Assembly (NCBI RefSeq): GCF_001580545.1
Contig: NZ_LRBG01000003.1
Coordinates: 1 to 64,000, forward strand
Direction of reading: 5' to 3'
Length of the DNA: 64,000 bases
Source of the DNA: Paraburkholderia monticola
GTDB lineage: Bacteria; Pseudomonadota; Gammaproteobacteria; Burkholderiales; Burkholderiaceae
The position numbers and the translations under genes are program-made. Numbering within the stretch: the first letter of the stretch is position 1; each line of letters starts with the position of its first letter. Under the pieces are notes generated by a model. The model was not told the DNA's origin, made no database searches, and was given only the letters and a program-made list of their open reading frames with translations. Shown piece after piece: positions 1 through 8,036 of this stretch.

Positions 1-208
1 GTGGAGGGAGGAGAGTAATAGCACGGATGATGCGTGGCGGAGTGCTGCGACAGTGGAGACGTAGGGGTAGAGTGATGCGGCGTTGAGGATGACTGGCTGC
101 AAGTGTAGGGGTGTGGGGGGGCAGGGGTGGTGGGGGGTGGGTTGACAGCTGCAGCGGTGGGGTGGGGGGAGTGGTGGGCGGTCGTGGCGGTGGTGGGGGT
201 GGTGGAGG
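1..208. other. G-rich low-complexity stretch without a readable gene
   Basis: The first 200 bases are strongly G-biased on the + strand, with long G and GGT/GGA runs and few C residues. Short-spaced stops interrupt the frame that becomes glycine-rich downstream (for example TGA at 143-145). It looks like the damaged or poorly resolved 5' part of the glycine-rich gene that follows, perhaps at a contig edge. No start codon with a ribosome-binding site could be identified. Confidence 0.4.
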
Positions 209-508
209 GGGGGGGGCAGCGGGGGTGGGGGCGGAGGCGGTGGCGGCGGCGGTGGTGGCGGAAGCAGCGGCGGCAGCGGGAGCGGCGGCTGCGGTTGCGG
301 AGGCTCCAGCGGCGGCCCTGGCGGTGGCTTTGGCGGCGGTTTCGGTGGTGCGAATGGCGGCGGTTTCGGTGGTGCGAATGGCGGTGGCTTCGGTGGTGGC
401 TTCGGTGGCGGGTTCGGCGGAGGCTTTGGCGGAGGCTTCGGCGGCGGTCACGGAGGCAAGGGTGGCGGCAGCGGCGGCAGTGGCAACGGCGGCGGGAACG
501 GGTACTAG
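209..508 (+). CDS. glycine-rich protein, C-terminal part, 5' end unresolved
   Basis: In the frame that ends at TAG 506-508, codons from about 209 encode an almost pure glycine/serine tract. It is followed by GGGFGGANGGGFGGAN-type repeats and several GGGF units, ending in a Gly/Ser/Asn-rich tail with a terminal Tyr. Such tails occur in secreted or cell-surface low-complexity proteins. No N-terminus, signal peptide or start codon is visible, and the same frame is stopped at 143-145, so the gene is either broken or mis-sequenced in the G-run. A GC-rich hairpin lies just after the stop codon. Function cannot be assigned. Confidence 0.4.
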   Translation, partial: GGGSGGGGGGGGGGGGGGSSGGSGSGGCGCGGSSGGPGGGFGGGFGGANGGGFGGANGGGFGGGFGGGFGGGFGGGFGGGHGGKGGGSGGSGNGGGNGY

Positions 509-523
509 GCGTCGCCCAATCCC

Positions 524-551
524 CGGGTAGGGGGCCCCCGCGCCCTACCCG
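524..551 (+). terminator. GC-rich hairpin after the glycine-rich frame
   Basis: A perfect 9-bp inverted repeat (CGGGTAGGG at 524-532, CCCTACCCG at 543-551) with a 10-nt loop begins 15 bases after the glycine-rich stop codon. No T-run follows, so termination would be weak or Rho-assisted. It may simply be a 3' stabilising stem. Confidence 0.4.
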
Positions 552-811
552 CCGACGAGATGTCCCGGCATACTGTCCGCTATCCGCTGGCAACGGCGGT
601 GACGTCCCGATCCCCCGGTCGGGCGTCGCCGCCGGAGGCCGGTCGGAGCGGCCCGCCCGCCGTCGGCGCGCGCTGACGGCATGGCGCGGAGCCCGCGCGA
701 CCTGCGCCGGGAGCGGCGGGAACACAACCCCCATTGCATGCGAGTGTTATGGAACCAATCCGAGACGACCGCCTCATATCAGATTCATCGTTCGATATGA
801 GGGCCCACAAC

Positions 812-1273
812 ATGCATCGAAACGTCCCCCCCGCCGCGACCCGCACGGCAGCCGCCGTGCTGATGGCTGCCGCCTTGGGCCTCGCATCGCTCGCCAATGC
901 GCAAACGCCCGCGCAGCCGATGGCGAAAACCCTGTCGCAAGCTGCGCCCCCGGTCGACCCGACCTTCTCCGCGTATTCGCTCGTCCAGAGCTGCAAACAG
1001 CGCCACGACAACGTCGCTCAAGGGCAATGCGTCGGCGCGATCCGCGGCATCATCCACGGCTATCAGTACGGCGTGCTGTTCCTGGCGCAACGCGCGACCA
1101 TGCCCGCCAACGAAATGCAGCGCGTCTCACTGTGCCTGCGCGACGTGCCGGTGTCGACGATCGTCGACGACTTCCTCGCCGATGCCGCCCAGGTCCCGGA
1201 CGACGCGCTACAGCACACCCCCGCCGAAGTCGCCGTACTCGGCTCCGTGCATCAGCACCACGCCTGCACCTGA
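812..1273 (+). CDS. Rap1a/Tai-like exported protein
   Basis: A 153-residue exported protein. The start at 812 is preceded by GAGGG 8 bases upstream and gives a clean signal peptide (residues 1 to about 30, hydrophobic core, cleavage after an LANA-like site). The mature part has the pattern of the Rap1a/Tai family: a Cys followed by a G-x-C-x-G-hydrophobic segment, a central C-L-R-D-V-P motif, a helix with VDDFL, and a final HHAC shortly before the stop. The four conserved Cys probably form two periplasmic disulfides. Rap1a-type proteins were first described as immunity proteins against type VI amidase effectors, but most family members are uncharacterised. No effector or T6SS gene is adjacent, so a role in immunity is not supported here. 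Confidence 0.7.
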   Translation: MHRNVPPAATRTAAAVLMAAALGLASLANAQTPAQPMAKTLSQAAPPVDPTFSAYSLVQSCKQRHDNVAQGQCVGAIRGIIHGYQYGVLFLAQRATMPANEMQRVSLCLRDVPVSTIVDDFLADAAQVPDDALQHTPAEVAVLGSVHQHHACT

Positions 1274-1351
1274 GCGTCGCGTCAGCGACGCCCGCCGTGC
1301 TCCAAGCCTCGCGCATCGCCGCTCCGCAATGGGCGGCGGTCGCGCCAGGGC

Positions 1352-2197
1352 TTACAACATCTCCAGCGCGCGCTTGCCGCGCGGCGGCTTGAAGTAGGCG
1401 TCGAGCGCGGCCAGTTCGCCGGCTTCCAGCACCATCTGCGACGTGCGATGGTTGTCCCGCACATGCTCGACGCGCGCCGCTTTCGGAATCGCGCACACAT
1501 TGGACTTACCCAGCACCCACGCAAGCGCTACCTGAAACACCGAGACACCGCGCGCGTCGGCAATATCGTCGAGCGGCGAGCGTTTCGGCAGGCGCGCATG
1601 ATCGACCGGGCTGTACGCCATCGCCGGCATGCCGCGCGCGGCGAGCCACGGCAACAGATCGAACTCCGGCCCGCGCCGCGCCACGTTGTACAGAATCTGA
1701 TTGGTCGCGCACGCATCGCCGCCCGGCGTCGCGACGAGTTCTTCCATGTCGTCGGTATCGAAGTTGCTCACGCCCCAGTGACGAATCTTGCCCGCGGCGC
1801 GCAGCGCCTCGAAGCCGTCGACAGTTTCCGCAAGCGGCACCGAGCCGGGCCAGTGGAGCAGATACAGATCGAGCCGGTCGGTTTTCAGACGCTTCAGGCT
1901 TTGCTCGCACGCGGCGATCACGCCGCGCCGGCTGGCGTTGTGCGGATAGACCTTGCTGACCAGAAACACCTTGTCGCGCAAACCGGCGAGCGCTTCGCCG
2001 AGCAGCGACTCGGTCGCGCCATCGCCGTACATTTCGGCGGTATCGATCAGCGTCATGCCGAGTTCGATGCCGCAACGCAGCGCATCGATTTCCGCCGCCC
2101 GTTGCGCCCGTTGCTCGCCCATCTCCCACGTACCCTGCCCCAGTGCCGGAATGCGCTCGCCGCCCGGCAGGCTCACGCTTGCGATATCGCTCGTCAT
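1352..2197 (-). CDS. aldo/keto reductase
   Basis: A 281-residue single-domain (TIM barrel) NADPH-dependent oxidoreductase of the AKR superfamily, of the bacterial 2,5-diketogluconate-reductase-like type. The catalytic tetrad is readable: Asp52 and Tyr57 in IDTAEMYG, Lys82 in LVSKVYP and His115 in LLHWPG. The C-terminal cofactor segment AIPKAARVEHVRDN is also present. The start was placed at 2197 because GAGGAG lies about 6 bases upstream; a longer frame to 2326 has no such signal. It is divergent from the GntR gene about 195 bases away, which could regulate it. The substrate is unknown. Confidence 0.9.
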   Translation of the reverse strand: MTSDIASVSLPGGERIPALGQGTWEMGEQRAQRAAEIDALRCGIELGMTLIDTAEMYGDGATESLLGEALAGLRDKVFLVSKVYPHNASRRGVIAACEQSLKRLKTDRLDLYLLHWPGSVPLAETVDGFEALRAAGKIRHWGVSNFDTDDMEELVATPGGDACATNQILYNVARRGPEFDLLPWLAARGMPAMAYSPVDHARLPKRSPLDDIADARGVSVFQVALAWVLGKSNVCAIPKAARVEHVRDNHRTSQMVLEAGELAALDAYFKPPRGKRALEML

Positions 2198-2391
2198 GCT
2201 GACTCCTCGAAGGTAGCTCGATCCAGATGCGATGCGAAGGCACGAGGCCTCATCCCGCAACGCATGCGACGAAAAACTAGCGACGAGTTTAGCGGCTCGG
2301 CGAGCTCCCGGCGGCGCGCCAGGCAAAAGCCCGCTATAACGGCACGCGCCGATGTTCTAAAATTGCCGCTTGCCCATCTTGCGTGAGCCCC

Positions 2392-3138
2392 ATGACCTCT
2401 GCCTCGGAAGACCGCTGGCGCGACCTGCGCCCGGACCCGGAAAACGACACGCCGCTCTATCTGCAACTTGCCCGCAAGCTCGGCAGCGCGATCCATGAAA
2501 ACCGCTGGAACGCCGGTGAAGCACTCCCTTCGGAACGCGTGCTGTCGGAGGCGCTCGGCGTATCGCGCATCACGTCGCGCAAGGCGATCGCGCTGCTCGT
2601 CGAGCAGGGTTTGATCCGCCGCACCCAGGGCGCGGGCAGTTTCATTACGCCGCGCTATGAAGATCCGCTGTCGCGCCTGTCGAGCTTCAGCGAAATGCTG
2701 CGGCGGCGCGGCTTCACGCCGAGTTCGAAGTGGCTGTCGCGCGAAATCTCGCCCGCCAATCGCGACGAGGTGATCCAGTTGGGCCTGTCGCCCGCCGCCG
2801 CGGTCACGCGGCTGCGGCGGCTGCGGCTCGCCGACGGCATCGTGATGGCGGTCGAGAACTCGACGTTTCCGGCCGCGGTGATTCCCGATCCGCAGGCAAT
2901 CGGCGATTCGTTGTACACGTATCTGGAGAGTCGCGGACTGACGATCGTGCGCGCGTTGCAGCACTTCCGCGCGGTGAACGCGAGCGACGAAATCGCGCAG
3001 CAGATGAGCATCGCGCCGAACGAGGCGTTGCTGCTGATCACGCGCGTGGGTTATACGGCGGATCAGCGGGCGATCGAGTTGACCGATACGTATTGCCGCA
3101 ACGACTACTACGACTTCGTCGCGGAGTTGAGGAAGTAG
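2392..3138 (+). CDS. GntR-family transcriptional regulator, HutC/UTRA type
   Basis: A repressor-type regulator of about 248 residues. Residues about 15-90 form the GntR winged helix (TPLYLQLARKL, then ALPSERVLSEALGVSRITSRKAI and the GAGSF wing). The rest is a UTRA ligand-binding domain (FSEMLRRRGF, then VTRLRRLRLADG and the terminal DTYCRNDYYDFVAEL). That C-terminus is close to regulators of the NagR/PhnF type that sense phosphorylated sugars or related ligands. No obvious target operon follows: the nearest genes are the divergent aldo/keto reductase and a convergent CoA-transferase. GTG at 2383 is an alternative start. Confidence 0.88.
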   Translation: MTSASEDRWRDLRPDPENDTPLYLQLARKLGSAIHENRWNAGEALPSERVLSEALGVSRITSRKAIALLVEQGLIRRTQGAGSFITPRYEDPLSRLSSFSEMLRRRGFTPSSKWLSREISPANRDEVIQLGLSPAAAVTRLRRLRLADGIVMAVENSTFPAAVIPDPQAIGDSLYTYLESRGLTIVRALQHFRAVNASDEIAQQMSIAPNEALLLITRVGYTADQRAIELTDTYCRNDYYDFVAELRK

Positions 3139-3204
3139 GCGGCGACACGGTGGGCGCTCGGGCGCGCCGTGGTCTCGAGCTGAACGCGCCGCCCGCTCCA
3201 ACCT

Positions 3205-4602
3205 TCAAGTCCAGCGCGCTTCGTACGCGCCGAGTCGCGCCGGCGGCAGCGCATAAAACGCAGGCGTCTCATCCAGTTGCTCCGCGGGCTGCACGCCAAG
3301 CACGCGGCCGAATTCCGACTGCACGCTCGCGACGCAATCGCGCACATCCTCGAGCGACACCTCGGGCGCCCGCTGACCATCGTCGAGCAGCCCGAACGAC
3401 TGCAACCAGCGCCCAGTCTGCGCGAGCGACACCTTCACATGCCAGCTACCGCCCTCGCGAGCCCGTCGCGCGAGCGCGACCATCGCACCGAACGCGGCCA
3501 GGTAGCCGGTCGCGTGATCGAGCGCCTGACACGGCAGATGGCGCGGCTCGACCGATCCCGCCGCCGCGCGCTCGGTCCACGCGATGCCGCTCGCCGACTG
3601 CACCAGACTATCGAAGCCGCGTCGCTGCGCCCACGGCCCCGTGTGCCCGTAAGCGCACACCGAGACATGGACGATGCCGGGCCGCAGCCGCGCGAGTTCG
3701 TCGGGCCCGAAGCCGCGCGCCGCCAGCGCGCCCGGACGATAGGCCTGCAGGAACACGTCGGCATCGCGCGCGAGGCCACGCAACGTGTCGCGGCCGGCCG
3801 CGTCGCGCAGATCGACGAGCGCCGAACGCTTGCCGCGGCCGTTGTCGATCACGAGCGGCGCGATGTTCGGCAGATGCGGCCCGTTGACACTCAACACGTC
3901 CGCGCCATGATGCGCGAGCGCGCGGCCAGCCACCGGTCCCGCGATGATCCGCGACAGATCCAGCACGCGCACGCCCGCGAGCGGGCGGTCGGCGTCAGTG
4001 TCACCAGAGCGCGGCGGCTCGACCGGCGCGTCGCCGATGCGCTCGATCTCGAACAGCGGCAAACGCGCGATCGCCTTGGCCTGCTCGAGCGCAGCCCATT
4101 CGTCGGGCGTGCGAATCAATGCGGCACACAGGCCCGCGTCCGCAAGCGTGCGATCGAGCGTCGCCCCCTCCCAGCCGCGAATCGCGGCCGCCACCGACTC
4201 GCGCCCGTTGTCGCAGCCGAGCACCTCGAGCACGCCCTTGAGGTGATGCGCAAAATTCGTGTGTAGCTGGATCCAGCGACCGTCGCCCGTTTCGTAGAAG
4301 CCGGTGACCGGATCGCGCAGCGTGGGCGGTGGCCCGTCGTCGATCCGCAGATAGCGTTCGCTGCGAAACGCCGCCAGCGCGCGACGCATCTGCACCGACA
4401 CCTGTTGCCGGTGTCCACTACGCAAGCGCCAGTATTCGGCGGCGGCAAGGCCCGTCACGGCGATGGTTGCCGACGCTAGGCTGCCGACGCGGTAGACCGA
4501 CGGCAAGCCGGGGTCCGTGCCGGCGAGCGACACGGCGTGCAGCGCAACCGGATCACAACCGGCAAGCGTCCAGATATGTTTGAGGGCGAGTTCGGGCGTC
4601 AT
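3205..4602 (-). CDS. CaiB/BaiF (family III) CoA-transferase with permuted domain order
   Basis: A 465-residue protein related to family III CoA-transferases, which move CoA between carboxylic acids. The usual N-terminal Rossmann block (PLAGVRVLDLSRIIAGP, then GKRSALVDL and YRPGALAARGFG) begins only near residue 207. The segment that normally follows it in the family (GFYETGDGRWIQLH and the helical part up to residue 190) comes first. The hinge helix that carries the nucleophilic Asp appears twice: once near residues 40-80 without Asp, and once near residue 362 (LDHATG) with Asp362 in place. The start at 4602 follows family length. It is divergent from the HTH-citrate synthase gene across an AT-rich palindromic region, suggesting a shared acyl-CoA pathway of unknown substrate. 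Confidence 0.8.
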   Translation of the reverse strand: MTPELALKHIWTLAGCDPVALHAVSLAGTDPGLPSVYRVGSLASATIAVTGLAAAEYWRLRSGHRQQVSVQMRRALAAFRSERYLRIDDGPPPTLRDPVTGFYETGDGRWIQLHTNFAHHLKGVLEVLGCDNGRESVAAAIRGWEGATLDRTLADAGLCAALIRTPDEWAALEQAKAIARLPLFEIERIGDAPVEPPRSGDTDADRPLAGVRVLDLSRIIAGPVAGRALAHHGADVLSVNGPHLPNIAPLVIDNGRGKRSALVDLRDAAGRDTLRGLARDADVFLQAYRPGALAARGFGPDELARLRPGIVHVSVCAYGHTGPWAQRRGFDSLVQSASGIAWTERAAAGSVEPRHLPCQALDHATGYLAAFGAMVALARRAREGGSWHVKVSLAQTGRWLQSFGLLDDGQRAPEVSLEDVRDCVASVQSEFGRVLGVQPAEQLDETPAFYALPPARLGAYEARWT

Positions 4603-4670
4603 GGCAGTGGGCGCGTGGGTCGCGCGGACAGGAAGCAGGTGCACCGAGTCTAAATAGGCGTGTCGCCCCG

Positions 4671-4706
4671 ATCAATCTTGATTATGATAATCAATATATA
4701 TTGATT
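4671..4706. promoter_or_regulatory. paired ATCAA/TTGAT palindromes between divergent genes
   Basis: An AT-rich island in GC-rich DNA. ATCAA-TC-TTGAT occupies 4671-4682, GATTAT-G-ATAATC occupies 4680-4692, and a perfect 18-bp palindrome occupies 4689-4706. The outer sites share the same ATCAA/TTGAT half-sites. Their position between the CoA-transferase and HTH-citrate synthase starts suggests an operator for both genes, possibly bound by the HTH of the citrate synthase fusion. The GATTAT/ATAATC core also resembles half of a Fur box. Confidence 0.55.
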
Positions 4707-4728
4707 TCTTCTGTTTCGACGCGCTTTC

Positions 4729-5970
4729 ATGCCCACTCCGATTTACCTGACCGCCACCGAAGCGGCCGCGACGCTCGGCATCAGCTTGCCGACGCTGTAT
4801 GCGTACGTGAGCCGCGGAATGCTGAGCTCGTCGCCGGATGCGCAAGGCAGGCATCGGCTCTACGATGCCGCCGAGGTGCGTCGTCTTGCGCGTCGCAAGG
4901 CGGACGGCAAGCGCGCGGGCAAGGTCGCGCAAAAGGTGCTCGACTGGGGCGTGCCGGTGCTCGAATCGTCGATCACGCTGGTCGCGGACCGTCGCCTGCT
5001 GTATCGCGGCCACGATGCGATCGAGCTCGCGCGCCATGCGTCACTCGAAGACGTCGCGGCCCTGCTGTGGGAATGCAGCCCGCGGCGCATCGCCGATGCG
5101 CCCGCCGTGCCGGTCGCCCCCGCGCAATGGGCCGCGTGGCTCAAGCTGTGGAGCGACAGCACGCCGCTCGATCGCGCGCTCGTGCTGCTGCCGGCCGCGG
5201 CCGCGCAAATGCCGCGCGTGTGGGCGCTCGGGCGCGATGCTCAACTCGACACCGCGTGCGCCGTGATGCGGCTGCTGGCCGCCGCGATGCTGCCGGCGGC
5301 GCCGTCGAACGAACCGCTGCATCGGCAGATCGCGACGGCCTGGCGGGTGCGTAGCCGGCCACAAAGCTTGCTGCTGCGCGCGGCACTGGTCGCGTGCGCG
5401 GATCACGAGCTGAACGCGTCGACATTCACGGTCCGCTGCATCACGTCGACGGGCACGCATCTGTTCGGCGCGGTCGCGGGCGGGCTCGCGGCACTCTCCG
5501 GGCCGCGTCACGGCGGCGAAACCGTACGCATCGCGGCCCTGCTCGACGAGGCGTCGCGCGCGCCCGACCTCGACCGCTATCTGGCGAACCGTCTCGCGCG
5601 CCACGAACACGGCGCGCCGGGGCCGGTGCTGTCGGGCTTCGGTCATCCGCTCTATCCGGACGGCGATCCGCGCGCGCGGCTGTTGCTGACGATGCTCGCC
5701 GACTGCGCGCCGGCCCGCTCACCGCTCAACGAGGTCCTCCAGCTCGCGCGAGCGGTGCGCGACACGACGGGCGCGGAGCCGACATTGGATTTCGGGCTTG
5801 CGGCGCTCGAGCGCGTGCTCGGCTTGCCGGCCGGGGCCGCGTTCACGCTGTTTGCGCTCGGGCGCGTGGTCGGATGGATCGCGCACGCGATGGAGCAGAC
5901 GCGCGATGGCCGCTTGATCCGGCCGCGGGCGAGGTATATCGGGGAGTATCCGGCGGGCGGGGTTGAGTAG
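4729..5970 (+). CDS. citrate synthase-family protein with N-terminal MerR-like HTH
   Basis: A 413-residue fusion. Residues about 5-55 form a MerR/excisionase-type helix-turn-helix (LTATEAAATLGISLPTLYAYV, then GRHRLYDAAEVRRL). The remainder is a citrate synthase fold. Catalytic residues line up with those of E. coli citrate synthase: His261 in GPRHGG, His306 in GFGHPLY and Asp354 in TLDFG; the N-A-S-T-F substrate loop is near residue 230. Known members of this fused family are usually annotated as citrate synthase family and are not the main TCA-cycle enzyme. The fusion suggests DNA binding coupled to acyl-CoA or oxoacid sensing, or catalysis on another oxoacid. No strong ribosome-binding site precedes the ATG. 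Confidence 0.85.
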   Translation: MPTPIYLTATEAAATLGISLPTLYAYVSRGMLSSSPDAQGRHRLYDAAEVRRLARRKADGKRAGKVAQKVLDWGVPVLESSITLVADRRLLYRGHDAIELARHASLEDVAALLWECSPRRIADAPAVPVAPAQWAAWLKLWSDSTPLDRALVLLPAAAAQMPRVWALGRDAQLDTACAVMRLLAAAMLPAAPSNEPLHRQIATAWRVRSRPQSLLLRAALVACADHELNASTFTVRCITSTGTHLFGAVAGGLAALSGPRHGGETVRIAALLDEASRAPDLDRYLANRLARHEHGAPGPVLSGFGHPLYPDGDPRARLLLTMLADCAPARSPLNEVLQLARAVRDTTGAEPTLDFGLAALERVLGLPAGAAFTLFALGRVVGWIAHAMEQTRDGRLIRPRARYIGEYPAGGVE

Positions 5971-6039
5971 TGACCTCGTAGGTGCCTGCCCAAGGACTGA
6001 AAACCGTCTGAAAAGCGGCGGCCCGCCGTCCGCCCTGCT

Positions 6040-6345
6040 TCACACCGCGTGTGGTCGACGCAGCAGCCAAGCCGGCATCGGCCAGCCGAAGGGCAGCTTC
6101 GGCAACTTGCGCTCCGAGCCGCTCGCCAGCGCAAGACGCGCGCCCGCCTGCCCCGCGCTGACCCATGCCACCGAGCCACGCGCCAACCCGATCGACTCGC
6201 CCGCTGCGAGCCAATGATCCTCGTGCTCACCCTCGACGGTCAGCCAGACGTTGCCGCTGATCACCTTGAAAACCGACGGACGCTCGACCCGCCACGCCGT
6301 GACGGGCTCGTCATGTTCCAGCTCGAAAACTCGTACTTCTCGCAT
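6040..6345 (-). CDS. DUF2917 cupin-like small protein
   Basis: A 101-residue protein of the DUF2917 family. It has a short beta-rich, cupin-like pattern (VFKVISGNVWLTVEGEHEDHWLAAGESIGL) with no metal-binding His cluster. AAGGAGAG sits about 5 bases before the ATG at 6345. In Burkholderiaceae such genes commonly lie beside a PLP-dependent MocR regulator, as here, where the divergent gene starts 145 bases away. The biochemical role is unknown; probably cytoplasmic, since no signal or membrane segment is visible. Confidence 0.8.
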   Translation of the reverse strand: MREVRVFELEHDEPVTAWRVERPSVFKVISGNVWLTVEGEHEDHWLAAGESIGLARGSVAWVSAGQAGARLALASGSERKLPKLPFGWPMPAWLLRRPHAV

Positions 6346-6414
6346 CGCCGCTCTCCTTGAAGGATTTTCTGTCGTACCGATTATTGACGTGCGATGATCG
6401 GAGACACATGCACA

Positions 6415-6462
6415 GTTCCGAACACTTTCATCGGAACTGTTCAGTCAAAAAACCGAACAGTT
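6415..6462. promoter_or_regulatory. repeated GTTC/GAAC half-sites upstream of the MocR gene
   Basis: The DUF2917/MocR intergenic region contains the palindrome GTTC-C-GAAC (6415-6423). It is followed by an 8-bp inverted repeat, AACTGTTC at 6435-6442 and GAACAGTT at 6455-6462, whose repeat centres are about two helical turns apart. MocR regulators typically bind such repeated sites at divergent promoters, so this is the probable operator for both genes. Confidence 0.5.
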
Positions 6463-6489
6463 GGCGTGGTGGCGAAGGACGGCAAGCGT

Positions 6490-7908
6490 ATGAAACTCGA
6501 AATCCAGCTCGATCGGGACAACGGCGTGCCGCTGACCGAGCAGATCGTCGCGGGCGTATCGGCGTGGATCCGTTCGCGCAATGCGCATCCTGGCTCGAAG
6601 CTGCCGTCGATCCGCCAATTCGCCGCCGACTTCGGCGTCAGCCGCTTTCCGGTGATCGAGGCGTACGACCGGCTGGTGTCGCTCGGCTATGTCGATTCGC
6701 GCCACGGTTCCGGCTTCTATGTCGCCGATCGTCAGCCGCCGGACATGCACTGCCAGGGCACCTCGGACCCGCGCCGCGCCGACGTCGAGTCGGACCATTT
6801 GCTGGAGCAATTCAACTATCCCGGCGAGACGCTGAAGCTCAGCACCGGCTTTATTCCCGTAGGGTGGCGCGACATCGATGGCATTGCCCAGGCGATCCGG
6901 CACGTGTCGCGAACCGATCCCGCCAGCATGGTCGAGTACGCGACGCCGCTCGGCAATCCTGTCTTGCGCGAGCAGTTGCGAACCCGCATTGGACAGTTGG
7001 GTATCCAGGCAGAGGCGTCGCAGATTCTGATCACCGACGGCGCAAGTCAGGCGTTCGATCTGCTCGTGCGCTACCTGCTCAAGCCCGGCGACACGATCTT
7101 CGTCGAGGACCCCGGTTACTACAACCTGTACGGCCTGCTGCGACTGCACGGCATGAAGCTGGTCGGCATCCCCCGCACCGGCAATGGACCCGATCTCGAG
7201 GTGATGCAGGCGCAACTGAAGCTGCACCGACCCAGACTGCTGCTCATCAACACCGTGTTCCACAATCCGACCGGCACGACGGTCGCACCGCAGGTCGCTT
7301 TCCGTCTGCTGCAACTGGCGCGCGAGCACGGCTTCCAGATTATCGAAGACGACATCTACGCGGATTTTCAGACCGACATCACCGATCGCCTCGCTACCCT
7401 CGACCAGCTCGAACAGGTGATCTACATCGGCGGATTGTCGAAGACGCTGTCGTCGTCGCTACGGATCGGCTGCGTGGTTGCGAACCACGCGATCATCAAG
7501 GATCTGGTCGACATCAAGATGTTGACGAGCATCGGCTGCTCGCGCTTTGCCGAAGCGGTGGCGGTGTCGATGCTGGAGCGCGGCGCATATCGCAAATATC
7601 TGGAACGACTGCGCCGGCAGATGCGTGGCGCGCTCGGCTCGACCGTCCAGACGCTCGAAGATGCCGGCTGGGAGATTTTCGAAGAGCCGGCGGGCGGTAA
7701 GTTCGTGTGGGCGCGCGTGCCCCATGTCGCAAACGCCGAGCGGCTGGTTGAATGCGGTGTGCCGCTCGGCGTGACAGTGCTGCCTGGACAACACTTCAGG
7801 CCGAATCGGGAGCCGAGCCCGTGGATCAGGATTCACGTGGCCTTTGGCAACGAGCCGCGGGCCCAGGCGTTCTTTCATGCGGCGGCGCAGTTGCCGCCCG
7901 ATGCGTAA
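6490..7908 (+). CDS. MocR-type GntR/aminotransferase transcriptional regulator
   Basis: A 472-residue PLP-dependent regulator. The N-terminal GntR winged helix (residues about 12-78, with GSKLPSIRQFAADFGVSRFPV and RHGSGFYV) is joined to a class I aminotransferase-like domain. That domain has the cofactor pocket motifs HNPTGTTV and EDDIYADF and the Schiff-base Lys318 in GGLSKTLSSSLR. MocR proteins usually do not transaminate; they sense PLP or a PLP-amino-acid adduct. Start 6490 was chosen because AAGGA lies 10 bases upstream and family members begin near this point; ATG 6394 is in frame but adds a non-homologous leader. It faces the DUF2917 gene across operator-like repeats. Confidence 0.9.
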   Translation: MKLEIQLDRDNGVPLTEQIVAGVSAWIRSRNAHPGSKLPSIRQFAADFGVSRFPVIEAYDRLVSLGYVDSRHGSGFYVADRQPPDMHCQGTSDPRRADVESDHLLEQFNYPGETLKLSTGFIPVGWRDIDGIAQAIRHVSRTDPASMVEYATPLGNPVLREQLRTRIGQLGIQAEASQILITDGASQAFDLLVRYLLKPGDTIFVEDPGYYNLYGLLRLHGMKLVGIPRTGNGPDLEVMQAQLKLHRPRLLLINTVFHNPTGTTVAPQVAFRLLQLAREHGFQIIEDDIYADFQTDITDRLATLDQLEQVIYIGGLSKTLSSSLRIGCVVANHAIIKDLVDIKMLTSIGCSRFAEAVAVSMLERGAYRKYLERLRRQMRGALGSTVQTLEDAGWEIFEEPAGGKFVWARVPHVANAERLVECGVPLGVTVLPGQHFRPNREPSPWIRIHVAFGNEPRAQAFFHAAAQLPPDA

Positions 7909-8036
7909 ACACAGCCCGGAGCGCGACGGCGGCCGAGCATCGACACGATCGCAATACGCCCCCGCCGCTGCGCCGGGCCGCGCTTTTCCCTAGAATAGCG
8001 AGTCCCAGCCCGACCGAGCGCGCCTAGCCGCCTTCC

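Noticed and set aside
127..1392. A 421-codon Arg-rich frame across the first genes
   Set aside because: Composition is that of an out-of-frame reading of a glycine-rich repeat and then of the Rap1a/Tai-like gene.
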